Below are positions 1-6,734 of a stretch of 21,293 nt of DNA, one piece after another (position 1 is the stretch's first letter; every line of letters starts with the position of its first letter). Made by a program: the position numbers and the translations under genes. Location: NCBI GenBank assembly GCA_902779075.1, contig CACZAK010000061.1:1-21293 (forward strand), read 5' to 3'. The stretch comes from an uncultured bacterium. GTDB lineage: Bacteria; Verrucomicrobiota; Kiritimatiellia; RFP12; UBA1067. The notes under the pieces were generated by a model. That model worked only from the letters and a program-made list of their open reading frames with translations. It was not told the origin of the DNA and made no database searches.

Positions 1-1
1 G

Positions 2-910
2 ATGCCGGGCGGCGCGCTCACGGCGAACACGCAGATGCTGCGCGACAACAACATGATGGACAAGTACGACGACATGATCGCGGAGATGTACGACTGCGTG
101 CGCCTCGGCGGTTTCGGCACGTCCGTGACACCCGTATCGCAGTTCTACGCGCAGCAGGCGATCCAGAACGTCATGTTCGGCAAGTTCAAGAAGTTCGCGC
201 CGGGTTATGCGAAGATGGTGCTCGGCTACTTTGGCAAGACGCCCGTCCCGCCGGACCCGGAGATCGTGAAGAAGGCGGCCGAGTTCATGGCGTCGAGCGA
301 GCAGAACAAGCCGTATTCCACGCCCACCACGAAGACCGTGCTCGAAATGAACGACGCCGATCCCCGCAAGGGCGGCGCGGTCGCGAAGAAGATGCTTGAG
401 GAAGCCGGTCTCCCGATCACTGACGAGAACATCTTCATCGCCGCTTCCTGCAAGGAAAAGGGCATCCTCTTCCTCAAGGATCCGTCCAAGGCGCCGATGG
501 GCTGCCGGTTTGCCGAAGAGGCGAAACCCGCCGCCGCGAAGGGTGGCGCCGTGACGGTGACCATCAACGGCAAGGCTTATGGCGTGGAGATCAAGGGAGA
601 CGGCAAGGCCGTGGTGAACGGCAAGGAAGTGGCTTTTTCGACCAAGGCCGGATTATCCGGAAATTCCGGAAAATCTGGAAATTCCGGAAAATCCGGTGAG
701 GGCACCGAAGTCAAGGCTCCCGTGCCCGGCACGGTTCTGCGCGTTACCGCGCAGAGCGGCTCCGCCATTTCGAAGGGCGATGAAATCCTCGTCATGGACG
801 TGATGAAGATGGAGACGCCCGTCACCGCGCCGTGCGACGGTACGGTCACGGTCAACGTCAACGCCACCGACAAGGTCGCGACCGGCGACGTGCTCGCAGT
901 GATCGGCTGA
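2..910 (+). CDS. oadA: Biotin-dependent oxaloacetate decarboxylase alpha subunit (3' part; cut by window edge)
   Basis: The last 302 residues of a carboxyltransferase/biotin carrier protein; the reading frame is open at the window edge, so the true start lies upstream. It begins in the conserved PGG segment of the carboxyltransferase barrel. The region around residues 33-75 (VTPVSQFYAQQA ... MVLGYFGKTP) matches the conserved PYC_OADA C-terminal part. A variable linker follows, then a biotinyl domain with the motif VMKMET; the biotinylated lysine is residue 269 of the fragment (codon 806-808). The family moves CO2 from oxaloacetate (or a similar acid) to biotin, which the membrane beta subunit then decarboxylates, driving Na+ export. 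The next gene is that beta subunit, which favours a Na+-pump role over pyruvate carboxylase. A methylmalonyl-CoA or glutaconyl-CoA decarboxylase arrangement is less likely because this subunit carries its own PYC_OADA-type domain. The linker contains a 9-bp tandem repeat (647-697). Confidence 0.88.
   Translation: MPGGALTANTQMLRDNNMMDKYDDMIAEMYDCVRLGGFGTSVTPVSQFYAQQAIQNVMFGKFKKFAPGYAKMVLGYFGKTPVPPDPEIVKKAAEFMASSEQNKPYSTPTTKTVLEMNDADPRKGGAVAKKMLEEAGLPITDENIFIAASCKEKGILFLKDPSKAPMGCRFAEEAKPAAAKGGAVTVTINGKAYGVEIKGDGKAVVNGKEVAFSTKAGLSGNSGKSGNSGKSGEGTEVKAPVPGTVLRVTAQSGSAISKGDEILVMDVMKMETPVTAPCDGTVTVNVNATDKVATGDVLAVIG
647..697. repeat. In-frame 9-bp tandem repeat, TCCGGA core, inside oadA
   Basis: From 656 the sequence reads as units TCCGGAAAT, TCCGGAAAA, TCTGGAAAT, TCCGGAAAA and a partial TCCGG, preceded by a degenerate unit GCCGGATTA at 647. 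Each unit is the palindrome TCCGGA plus three A/T-rich bases. It encodes a Ser-Gly-Asn/Lys linker just before the biotinyl domain, where a flexible hinge is normal. The same unit, in the same codon phase, recurs inside leuS at 16834-16878. Confidence 0.9.
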
Positions 911-912
911 CG

Positions 913-1010
913 CCTAGGATTCCTAGAATCCCTAGGGCTTCTAGAACTTCTAGAAACTCTAGGGAATCTAGAACCCCTAGAACATCTAGAACCCCTAGCA
1001 AATCTAGACG
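913..1010. repeat. Intergenic 9-bp tandem array with CTAG cores (11 units)
   Basis: The whole spacer between oadA and oadB is eleven consecutive 9-bp units of form YCTAGR-NNN: CCTAGGATT, CCTAGAATC, CCTAGGGCT, TCTAGAACT, TCTAGAAAC, TCTAGGGAA, TCTAGAACC, CCTAGAACA, TCTAGAACC, CCTAGCAAA, TCTAGACG. The hexamer core is palindromic (TCTAGA) or nearly so; the last three bases drift. It ends directly at the oadB ribosome binding site (GAGGAAA, about 1009-1015). Period and architecture match the TCCGGA repeats in oadA and leuS, with TA in place of CG at the centre. CTAG is otherwise very sparse in this window. Confidence 0.93.
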
Positions 1011-1022
1011 AGGAAATCAAAG

Positions 1023-2606
1023 ATGAAAAAGTTTCTTGTGGCAGCCCTTGGATTGGCCTTCGCGCTGGGCGTGCAGGCCGATGGCGACTGGCGCACCACG
1101 CTCGGCAAGGTGAAAGACCTCTCCGGCGACACTGGCATCGCCGGATTCGCCCGCAAGGAGGCGCCCGACTACATCACCGGCAATTTCGAGAACAAGAAAA
1201 CCGACGGTTCATGGGCGGATCGCCCGGCGGCTCCAGACTTCACGAAGCCGATTGGCGATCCGGCGCAGTACGCGAACAAGAACGGCTTCTGGGTCTTGAC
1301 CGATAAACAGGCCAAGAAGCTCTCGACCGACAAGCATCCCGTCAAGAAGGGCGACTGGATCGGCGGCTACTTCGACGACGCCGGCGCGTTCGTGAAGGGC
1401 CACGAGGTGAAGGTGCTCGGCGGGCTGCCGTACGGCATCGGCCAGCTCATCATGATTCCGCTCTGTCTCGTGATGCTCTATCTTGCGATCGTGAAGGGTT
1501 TTGAGCCGCTCCTCCTTCTCCCGATCGGCTTCGGCGGCCTGCTTGCGAACTGCCCGCTGGCGGGCGTCACCGCGCCCGCGATGATGCACGACGGCGTGAT
1601 CTCGTTCCTTGAATCCGGCATCCCCGTGATGCAGGGCGGCATCATCGAGCCGGGCGGCTTCCTCTACTACTTCTTCCGGTTCGGCATCGACACGGGCGTG
1701 TTCCCGATCATGATCTTCATGGGCGTGGGTGCGATGACGGACTTCGGCCCGCTGATCGCCAACCCGAAGATGGCCCTCCTCGGCGGCGCCGCGCAGTTCG
1801 GCATCTTCTTCGCGCTCTTCGGCGCGCTCGGCCTCGCGGCCATGTTCGGTGCGGACTTCTTCGGCTGCGACCCGATCAAGGCGGCCGCCTCGATCGGCAT
1901 CATCGGCGGCGCGGACGGTCCGACCGCGATCTGGCTCACCTCGCGCCTTGCCCCCGACCTCCTCGGCGCCATCGCCGTGGCGGCCTACAGCTACATGGCG
2001 CTTGTCCCGATCATCCAGCCGCCGATCATGAAGGCGCTCACCACGAAGGCCGAGCGTGCGATCACGATGCCGCCGCTCCGCGAGGTGAAGAAGATCGAGA
2101 AGATCTGCTTCCCGCTGATCGTGCTTCTCCTCTGCGCCGTGCTGCTGCCGAGCGCCGTGCCGCTCATCGGCGCGCTCATGCTTGGCAACCTCGCGAAGGA
2201 GGCGGGCCCGTCGGTGGCGCGCATCTCCGATACGATGTCCAACGCCCTTATCAACATCGTCACGATCATGCTCGGCCTTTCGGTCGGTTCGAAGCTCGCG
2301 TGCGAGAAGTTCCTCTCCGCCACGACGCTCGGCATCCTCGCGCTTGGCCTGTGCGCGTTCTGCGTTGGCACTGCGGCGGGCGTGTTGATGGCGAAGCTGA
2401 TGAACCTCCTTTCGAAGGAGAAGGTTAATCCGCTCATCGGCTCGGCTGGCGTTTCGGCCGTGCCTATGGCCGCGCGCGTCTCGAACAAGGTATCGCTCTC
2501 GGAGAATCCCGGCAACTTCATCCTCATGCAGGCCATGGGTCCGAACGTTTCGGGCGTCATTGGTTCCGCCGTGGTGGCTGGCGTCCTCTACACGCTCTGT
2601 CGATAA
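1023..2606 (+). CDS. oadB: Na+-translocating oxaloacetate decarboxylase beta subunit with N-terminal extension
   Basis: A polytopic membrane protein of 527 residues that decarboxylates carboxybiotin and pumps Na+ outward. The family core starts at about residue 135 and shows GADFFG (276-281), the signature [13 protein letters not shown] (about 292-304), [21 protein letters not shown] and, near the end, [17 protein letters not shown]. Typical OadB/GcdB/MmdB proteins have roughly 370-430 residues. Here an extra segment of about 130 residues comes first: a signal-peptide-like start ([19 protein letters not shown]) and then a hydrophilic, aromatic-rich stretch with no domain I recognise. The ATG has GAGGAAA about 8 bases upstream, so the extension appears to be translated. 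It follows oadA in one apparent operon. No gamma subunit (oadG) is visible, though it could lie upstream of the window. Confidence 0.92.
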   Translation: MKKFLVAALGLAFALGVQADGDWRTTLGKVKDLSGDTGIAGFARKEAPDYITGNFENKKTDGSWADRPAAPDFTKPIGDPAQYANKNGFWVLTDKQAKKLSTDKHPVKKGDWIGGYFDDAGAFVKGHEVKVLGGLPYGIGQLIMIPLCLVMLYLAIVKGFEPLLLLPIGFGGLLANCPLAGVTAPAMMHDGVISFLESGIPVMQGGIIEPGGFLYYFFRFGIDTGVFPIMIFMGVGAMTDFGPLIANPKMALLGGAAQFGIFFALFGALGLAAMFGADFFGCDPIKAAASIGIIGGADGPTAIWLTSRLAPDLLGAIAVAAYSYMALVPIIQPPIMKALTTKAERAITMPPLREVKKIEKICFPLIVLLLCAVLLPSAVPLIGALMLGNLAKEAGPSVARISDTMSNALINIVTIMLGLSVGSKLACEKFLSATTLGILALGLCAFCVGTAAGVLMAKLMNLLSKEKVNPLIGSAGVSAVPMAARVSNKVSLSENPGNFILMQAMGPNVSGVIGSAVVAGVLYTLCR

Positions 2607-2631
2607 TTGATAATCGAGAGGGAGATTGCCC

Positions 2632-3507
2632 GTGGAAGAGAAGAAGTGGTATGTGCGGAACACGGCGGGCAAGGTGTTCGGTCCGATTGACTTCGAGTCA
2701 CTCAAGTCCTGGGTCAAGGACGGGCGCGTGGAACCGCTCGCCGGTGTTTCGTGTGACCTGAAGAACTGGGTTCTTGCGCCTCTCAGGCCAGAGTTAGAGA
2801 TGAACTGGGTCGTGGAGAACAACCCCGGCCAGTTCTACGGGCCCACGCACAGGTCGGTAGTGGACGACCTTGTAAAGACCGGCACGCTCTCCCCTGCGGC
2901 CCGCTTCTACCAAGATGACCGCGGCGCGGCCCTTGAGCGCATCCGGGCTCTTGAGTCCGCACTTGCCGCCAAGGACGCAGAGACCGTTCAGAAAGACACT
3001 TCTCTCGCCGAGGCGCTGAAGCTTTCCTCGAAGAAAGACCTCCAGCTCGCTGCCGGACAGAAAGCCCTGCGCGAGCGAGATGACCGCATCTCGGAGGCGA
3101 AGTCCCAGCTGATGCTGAAGGACACGCAGATTGCCGAACTCACGAAGATCGTCCAGCAGCGCGACGGACAGCTCCAGAAGGCCGCCGCCGAGATCGCGCG
3201 CCGCGACGCGGAGCGTCAGGCGCAGGACATGGAGATCGCACGCCGCGACGCGGAGATCGCCACGCTGCGCGAGCAACTGGCCAAGCGCGACGAAGTGCAC
3301 GAGCGCGAATGGAAGACGGAGGTGGTCGTGCCGGAGGTCGTCGCAAACGAGTTGCCTCCGCCCGTAGCCCGCCAGGCCTTTACGTCGTCCCCATTCGCCG
3401 GCGGCGCGTCGTCGGCCGCTCTCGCCGAACTTGAGCGCCGCGCGCAGCAGGAGCTCGCACGCATGGGCGCGGAGGGTGCCAAGAAGTTTTTCAGGATGAA
3501 GAAGTGA
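2632..3507 (+). CDS. Double GYF_2-like domain protein with coiled coil (paralogue 1)
   Basis: A cytoplasmic-looking protein of 291 residues with no signal peptide or membrane segment. Residues 1-50 and about 60-100 are two modules of the GYF_2 (DUF4339) type: W-Y-x-R ... G-x-x-x-GP-x-x-x-x-x-L-x-x-W-x-x-x-G, then MNWVVENNPGQFYGP. These modules often act as peptide-binding adaptors in bacteria; the ligand is unknown. From about residue 105 to 230 it is a charged, heptad-rich coiled coil. I chose GTG at 2632 because GAGAGGGAG (2616-2624) lies 7 bases before it; the in-frame TTG at 2626 is too close to that site. It sits 25 bases after oadB and 17 bases before a paralogue, so probably one transcript. 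Precise role unknown. Confidence 0.8.
   Translation: MEEKKWYVRNTAGKVFGPIDFESLKSWVKDGRVEPLAGVSCDLKNWVLAPLRPELEMNWVVENNPGQFYGPTHRSVVDDLVKTGTLSPAARFYQDDRGAALERIRALESALAAKDAETVQKDTSLAEALKLSSKKDLQLAAGQKALRERDDRISEAKSQLMLKDTQIAELTKIVQQRDGQLQKAAAEIARRDAERQAQDMEIARRDAEIATLREQLAKRDEVHEREWKTEVVVPEVVANELPPPVARQAFTSSPFAGGASSAALAELERRAQQELARMGAEGAKKFFRMKK
3190..3255 (+). repeat. 24-bp direct repeat inside the coiled coil
   Basis: Bases 3190-3213 and 3232-3255 are identical except one position and encode EIARRDAE twice, 42 bases (14 residues, two heptads) apart. A recent in-frame duplication in the coiled coil is the simplest reading. Confidence 0.7.
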
Positions 3508-3524
3508 CGTAGCCGGAGACGCCG

Positions 3525-4850
3525 ATGAGCAACCAGTGGTATCTTCGCACCCAGGACGAGACATTCGGCCCCGAAAGCAAGGCCCGCCTGCTGGAATGGG
3601 CCCGCATGGGGCGCATCCAGCCGGGGCAGGATATATCATCTGACGGGGAAACGTGGACACCCGCTACGGAAGTGCCGTTCCTCGACATGCGCTGGTCCAT
3701 TGACATCGGCGATGGCCGTCCGCGCGGTCCATTCAACAAAAACGCCGCGCAGGCACTGCTTTCAAGCGGACGCCTCCCGCCGGGCTCTCGCCTCGTAGAG
3801 GTGCGCCCGCCGTTCAAAACGACAGCGCCCCAGCCACCGCCTCAATCTCAGTCCAAGGAAGAGGACCAAACTAGCGGTGACCAAGAAACCACTGCGCTCC
3901 GTCAAGAAATCGAACGCCTTAAGGAGTCTCTCAAGGAGGCCGAATCGCGCGTGCGCGCTTCGCGGCGCGAGGCTAAGAATGCCGCAGAGGCTGCGCGATT
4001 CGCCGAGGAGAAGATGTCTGCCGTGATGTCACAGAGCGCCACGGTTGAGTCCGAGAAGGCCAAGGCGCTCAAGGATCTCGACGAACTGGCTGCGGCGAAG
4101 GCCGCCCGCGAGAGTGAAATGGCCGCGGAGTGCGCCGAAGCACAACAGGCACTTGCGGCATCTAAGGACAATGTCGCGAAATGCGAGGTGCGCATCCAGG
4201 AACTTTCCGACGAACTGAAGCGTCTGCCTGCATCGGCGCGCCTCGCGGCGGATGCCCAGGCCGCAGTATACACGCTGATGAAGGATGAGGCAGACGACAT
4301 CGGCGCTGGTATTGAGGAGGAGACGCGCGAACTTGACGAACTCCGCCGCCTCCATCAGGCCCGCCGCGAACGTCTTATCGCCCGTCGCCAGGAAATCTTG
4401 AAGCGCATCGGAACGGACGCCGAGGACATGACGCGCCGGGCTCTGAAGATGTATCCCGAAGACCCACGTCTGGTACACATGCGCCAGGAAGTGGATGCAC
4501 TGCGGCTTCTTCAGGAGAAGGCTACCGCTGAAAGCGACAGAAAAGTGCGCGATCTTTCGGCGAAATTGCGCGAACGCGACGCCGAGGTGAAGCGTCTACA
4601 GCAGCAGGCGGCCGATACGACCGTCATCTACCGTCAGCTCCAGGAAGTGCGCGAGCGTCTCCAGCGCCGCGAGAAGGAATTGATGGAGGAACGCCAGAAG
4701 GCCGAGGCCGAACGCCAGCAGCACGCAGCATCGCAGCAGGCGTTGATGGCGCGGCTCTCAGCATTGGAAATGGGACTCCCCGGCGCGACGAACCAGTCCC
4801 GCGAGGCGCGTAGCGTGCGACTCGCCCCGTGGATGGGACTGAAGAAGTGA
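3525..4850 (+). CDS. Double GYF_2-like domain protein with long coiled coil (paralogue 2)
   Basis: A protein of 441 residues related to its upstream neighbour. It opens with WYLRTQDETFGPESKARLLEW, then a second module around MRWSIDIGDGRPRGPFNKNAAQALL, both fitting the GYF_2 pattern (aromatic pair, GP turn, following helix). A Pro/Gln-rich link (about residues 95-125) precedes a very long Glu/Ala/Arg/Lys-rich coiled coil reaching nearly to the C-terminus. No signal peptide or transmembrane helix is evident, so a cytoplasmic scaffold or filament-like role is plausible but unproven. Both paralogues end in similar basic tails (RMKK and GLKK). The ATG at 3525 follows a weak CGGAGA. Only the N-terminal modules clearly share sequence with paralogue 1; the coiled coils differ. 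Confidence 0.8.
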   Translation: MSNQWYLRTQDETFGPESKARLLEWARMGRIQPGQDISSDGETWTPATEVPFLDMRWSIDIGDGRPRGPFNKNAAQALLSSGRLPPGSRLVEVRPPFKTTAPQPPPQSQSKEEDQTSGDQETTALRQEIERLKESLKEAESRVRASRREAKNAAEAARFAEEKMSAVMSQSATVESEKAKALKDLDELAAAKAARESEMAAECAEAQQALAASKDNVAKCEVRIQELSDELKRLPASARLAADAQAAVYTLMKDEADDIGAGIEEETRELDELRRLHQARRERLIARRQEILKRIGTDAEDMTRRALKMYPEDPRLVHMRQEVDALRLLQEKATAESDRKVRDLSAKLRERDAEVKRLQQQAADTTVIYRQLQEVRERLQRREKELMEERQKAEAERQQHAASQQALMARLSALEMGLPGATNQSREARSVRLAPWMGLKK

Positions 4851-4878
4851 GTGTAAAATGTAAAGTGTAAAGTGTGAA
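4851..4878. repeat. Heptamer tandem repeat (GTGTAAA)
   Basis: Directly after the preceding stop codon come four 7-bp units: GTGTAAA, ATGTAAA, GTGTAAA, GTGTGAA, fading into AATGGGA and AATAGTG before the Nudix start. A 7-bp period cannot stay in frame, so it is confined to the spacer. A different heptamer array precedes leuS. Confidence 0.8.
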
Positions 4879-4895
4879 AATGGGAAATAGTGAAA

Positions 4896-5312
4896 ATGAC
4901 CGAGTATGAATTGGCGGGGATTGAGGTGATTGCACGGGGGGTGTGCGTGCAGGGTGGAAAGATTTTGCTGTGCAGGGCAAAGGGTGGGGCAACTACGTAT
5001 CTTCCGGGTGGACACATTGAATTCGGCGAGACGGGACGTCAGGCGCTCGTGCGCGAGGTGAAGGAAGAGCTCGGCGTGGACGCCGAGACGGGCGCGTTTC
5101 TCGGCGTCGTCGAGAACGCCTTTCAGCAGCACGGCAAGCCTCATGCGGAAATCAACCTCGTCTATGAACTGAAAATTCCGGTGGCGACGCCCGCGCGCGC
5201 GCTGGAGGACTGGATCGAGTTTGAGTGGCGCGACCGAGAACATCTCGATGACTTGCTTCCCGCTGCGTTCCGCCGCCTGTCGGATGACTCCACCACACCC
5301 TTTGCGCCGTGA
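4896..5312 (+). CDS. Nudix hydrolase
   Basis: A protein of 138 residues with a perfect Nudix box, GX5EX7REUXEEXGU, at residues 39-61 (GHIEFGETG ... REVKEELGV); Arg53-Glu54 and Glu57-Glu58 are the metal-binding core. The family cleaves nucleoside diphosphates linked to another moiety; the substrate cannot be read from sequence. The small size and the absence of other domains suit a nucleotide clean-up or (d)NTP/nucleotide-sugar hydrolase. I chose ATG at 4896, about 9 bases after GGGAA (4882-4886); a GTG at 4890 is the alternative and would add two residues. Its stop overlaps a possible GTG start of the downstream glycosyltransferase, suggesting translational coupling. Confidence 0.88.
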   Translation: MTEYELAGIEVIARGVCVQGGKILLCRAKGGATTYLPGGHIEFGETGRQALVREVKEELGVDAETGAFLGVVENAFQQHGKPHAEINLVYELKIPVATPARALEDWIEFEWRDREHLDDLLPAAFRRLSDDSTTPFAP

Positions 5313-5317
5313 CGCCC

Positions 5318-5992
5318 ATGCGGACCCTCTCACTCGTCATTCCCGTTCTCAATGCGCCCGACCTCGTGCGGAAAGCGGTTTCCGCCGTGCCCGAGCTGGC
5401 GCGCACGGCGGGGGCGTGCGGCTTCTCGCTCGTTGAGACAATCTTTGTCGATGACGGTTCGGCCCCGCCGTTGAAGGTGGAATCACCAGGCTGCCGCGTG
5501 ATTCGCGTCGACGTGAACGCAGGCAAGGGCGCGGCCGTGCGGCGCGGCGCGCTCGAGGCGAAGGGCGAGTGGGTGCTGATGAGCGACGTGGACATGAGCG
5601 CGCCGTTCGGCGAGTTCGCGCGCCTCGCCGTGCGGGCGGATGCCTGGATGGTATGCGGTTCGCGTCACGGACGCCGCGGTATGCCGCTGCGTCGCCGTCT
5701 GCTTTCATGCCTGTTCCATTTCTTCGTGTGGTGTATCGGAGTGCGCGGCGTTCACGATACGCAGTGCGGATTCAAGTTGTTCCGCATGGACGTAATGCGC
5801 GCCGTGTTCGAGCGCCAGAAAATCGCGCGCTTTGCGTTTGACGTGGAGCTGATCCGCCGCGTCATGGCGTTGGGTGGCGAGGTTGCAGAGGTGCCGGTCG
5901 AGTGGAAGGGCGGAACGCGCAGCTCCCTGCGTGTCCTTCGCGATGCCCCCCGTATGCTTTGGGACCTTCTCCGTATCGCGGTGGGGCACTGA
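5318..5992 (+). CDS. Family 2 glycosyltransferase, dolichyl-phosphate glucosyltransferase-like
   Basis: A GT-A fold glycosyltransferase of about 224 residues. Motifs in order: LSLVIPVLNAP at the N-terminus, FVDDGS (nucleotide binding), NAGKGAAVRRG, the metal-binding MSDVDMSAP, CGSRHG, and HDTQCGFKLF. The last is characteristic of the polyprenyl-phosphate glucosyl/mannosyltransferase branch (DPG synthase-like), which loads a sugar onto a lipid carrier at the inner membrane. No transmembrane anchor domain follows, as in the short forms. ATG 5318 is taken as start; GTG 5309, overlapping the Nudix stop as GTGA, would add three residues. No strong ribosome binding site precedes either, consistent with coupling to the Nudix gene. 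It ends 7 bases before a convergent gene. Confidence 0.87.
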   Translation: MRTLSLVIPVLNAPDLVRKAVSAVPELARTAGACGFSLVETIFVDDGSAPPLKVESPGCRVIRVDVNAGKGAAVRRGALEAKGEWVLMSDVDMSAPFGEFARLAVRADAWMVCGSRHGRRGMPLRRRLLSCLFHFFVWCIGVRGVHDTQCGFKLFRMDVMRAVFERQKIARFAFDVELIRRVMALGGEVAEVPVEWKGGTRSSLRVLRDAPRMLWDLLRIAVGH

Positions 5993-5999
5993 GCGCGAG

Positions 6000-6374
6000 C
6001 TACAGTCTGGCTCTGTTGACAAAGTACACTGCGCCGACCATGCAGAGGAGCGCCCAGAGGTAGTCCCAGCGCCACTTCTCGCCCATGAAGATCATCAAGA
6101 ACGGAATGAATACGCAGACGGTAATCACCTCCTGGATTATCTTTAGCTGCGCGACGTTTAGTCCGGACGCCGCCCCCAGCCTGTTCGCGGGCACGGCGAT
6201 CATGTACTCGACAAGAGCGATGAGCCAGCTCACGAGGATGATGACGGCGATCGGCCAACTGGCGGCACCTGGCTTCTGCAGCCTGAGATGCCAGTACCAG
6301 GCGAACGTCATGAACAGGTTGCTCGCCACGAGCATGCCGACCGTGGCAAGGATTCCAAAGGGTTTTGCTTCCAT
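6000..6374 (-). CDS. DUF486 family small membrane protein
   Basis: A protein of 124 residues with about four hydrophobic helices. It matches the DUF486 family (COG3169, distantly related to drug/metabolite transporters): ASNLFMTFAWYWHL, SWLIALVEYMIAVPANRLG and AQLKIIQEVITVCVFIPF. The biochemical function is not established. The start is the ATG at 6374, preceded by AGGAAAT at normal spacing and matching the family N-terminus; an upstream in-frame ATG at 6473 would add 33 residues that do not resemble the family. It is the only confident minus-strand gene here and is convergent with the glycosyltransferase, with 7 bases between the stops and no clear terminator hairpin. Confidence 0.88.
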   Translation of the reverse strand: MEAKPFGILATVGMLVASNLFMTFAWYWHLRLQKPGAASWPIAVIILVSWLIALVEYMIAVPANRLGAASGLNVAQLKIIQEVITVCVFIPFLMIFMGEKWRWDYLWALLCMVGAVYFVNRARL

Positions 6375-6409
6375 ATTTCCTTTCACTGGATTTACGCGGA
6401 ACGGCAAAT

Positions 6410-6415
6410 ATTCTA
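6410..6415 (-). promoter_or_regulatory. Probable -10 box for the DUF486 gene
   Basis: Read on the minus strand this is TAGAAT preceded by TGTGA, about 36 bases before the ATG at 6374. The -35 region at 16-18 bases upstream is poor, so this rests on the -10 alone. Confidence 0.4.
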
Positions 6416-6539
6416 TCACAATTTGACGGTGACGGTCTGAAAAAATCGAGGCCCAAAGCGGGAGAGGGCGCATCTGTGTAATTCACCGCCGAGCCTTCTG
6501 ATAATTGGAAACAACTATTTGAAACAACTTTCCTTTGGC

Positions 6540-6561
6540 GCGCGGGCTAACTCGCCCGCGC
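6540..6561. repeat. GC-rich inverted repeat
   Basis: GCGCGGGC (6540-6547) and GCCCGCGC (6554-6561) form a perfect 8-bp stem around the loop TAACTC. There is no T-run after it on either strand, so it is not a standard intrinsic terminator and could be a dispersed palindrome. Confidence 0.65.
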
Positions 6562-6699
6562 CCATTTGCCGATCCTCAAACTACCACAATTCTGAATGTT
6601 CAAGGTGCGCCCGCAGGATAAGGTTGTTCTTGAAAGTTGTCATGGTTGTTTCCAAATCCCAATACGTATGGGTGAAAAACGCAGATGCGCCCTTTGGTG

Positions 6700-6728
6700 T
6701 TCCATCCCGAACAGATTTGTGGTAGACT
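6700..6728 (+). promoter_or_regulatory. Promoter abutting the PCP-like gene
   Basis: TAGACT at 6723-6728 in the context TGTGGTAGACTATCCGC, almost identical to the plsY promoter region. The -35 position (6700-6705, TTCCAT, 17-bp spacer) is weak. The ATG lies only 6 bases after the -10 box and no Shine-Dalgarno sequence precedes it, pointing to a leaderless or nearly leaderless transcript. Confidence 0.6.
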
Positions 6729-6734
6729 ATCCGC

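Larger units (their letters stand above)
6375..6734. other. Intergenic region, 360 bp, divergent promoters
   Basis: Between the divergently transcribed DUF486 and PCP-like genes. It holds a likely minus-strand promoter (6410-6415), a 9-bp direct repeat GAAACAACT (6508-6516 and 6521-6529), a GC-rich hairpin (6540-6561) and a plus-strand promoter abutting the next gene (6700-6728). The remaining sequence is less GC-rich than the coding regions and I see no convincing gene in it. Confidence 0.6.

Noticed and set aside
913..1010. CRISPR array
   Set aside because: Units are only 9 bp with 3-bp variable parts; there are no long repeats, spacers or cas genes.
832..1026. Small plus-strand frame through the CTAG array (repeated SRTPRTSR-type peptide)
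   Set aside because: It is open only because the 9-bp period repeats in frame; no ribosome binding site, and it overlaps the oadA end and the oadB start. The minus-strand frame 577-1020 is rejected for the same reason.
1209..2822. Long minus-strand open frame of 537 codons opposite oadB
   Set aside because: It lies across a clearly real membrane protein gene, has Arg/His/Glu-rich composition typical of a shadow frame in GC-rich DNA, and no domain is recognisable.
6519..6725. 68-codon frame in the intergenic region before the PCP-like gene
   Set aside because: No ribosome binding site, no recognisable sequence, and it runs through the hairpin and the promoter of the next gene.
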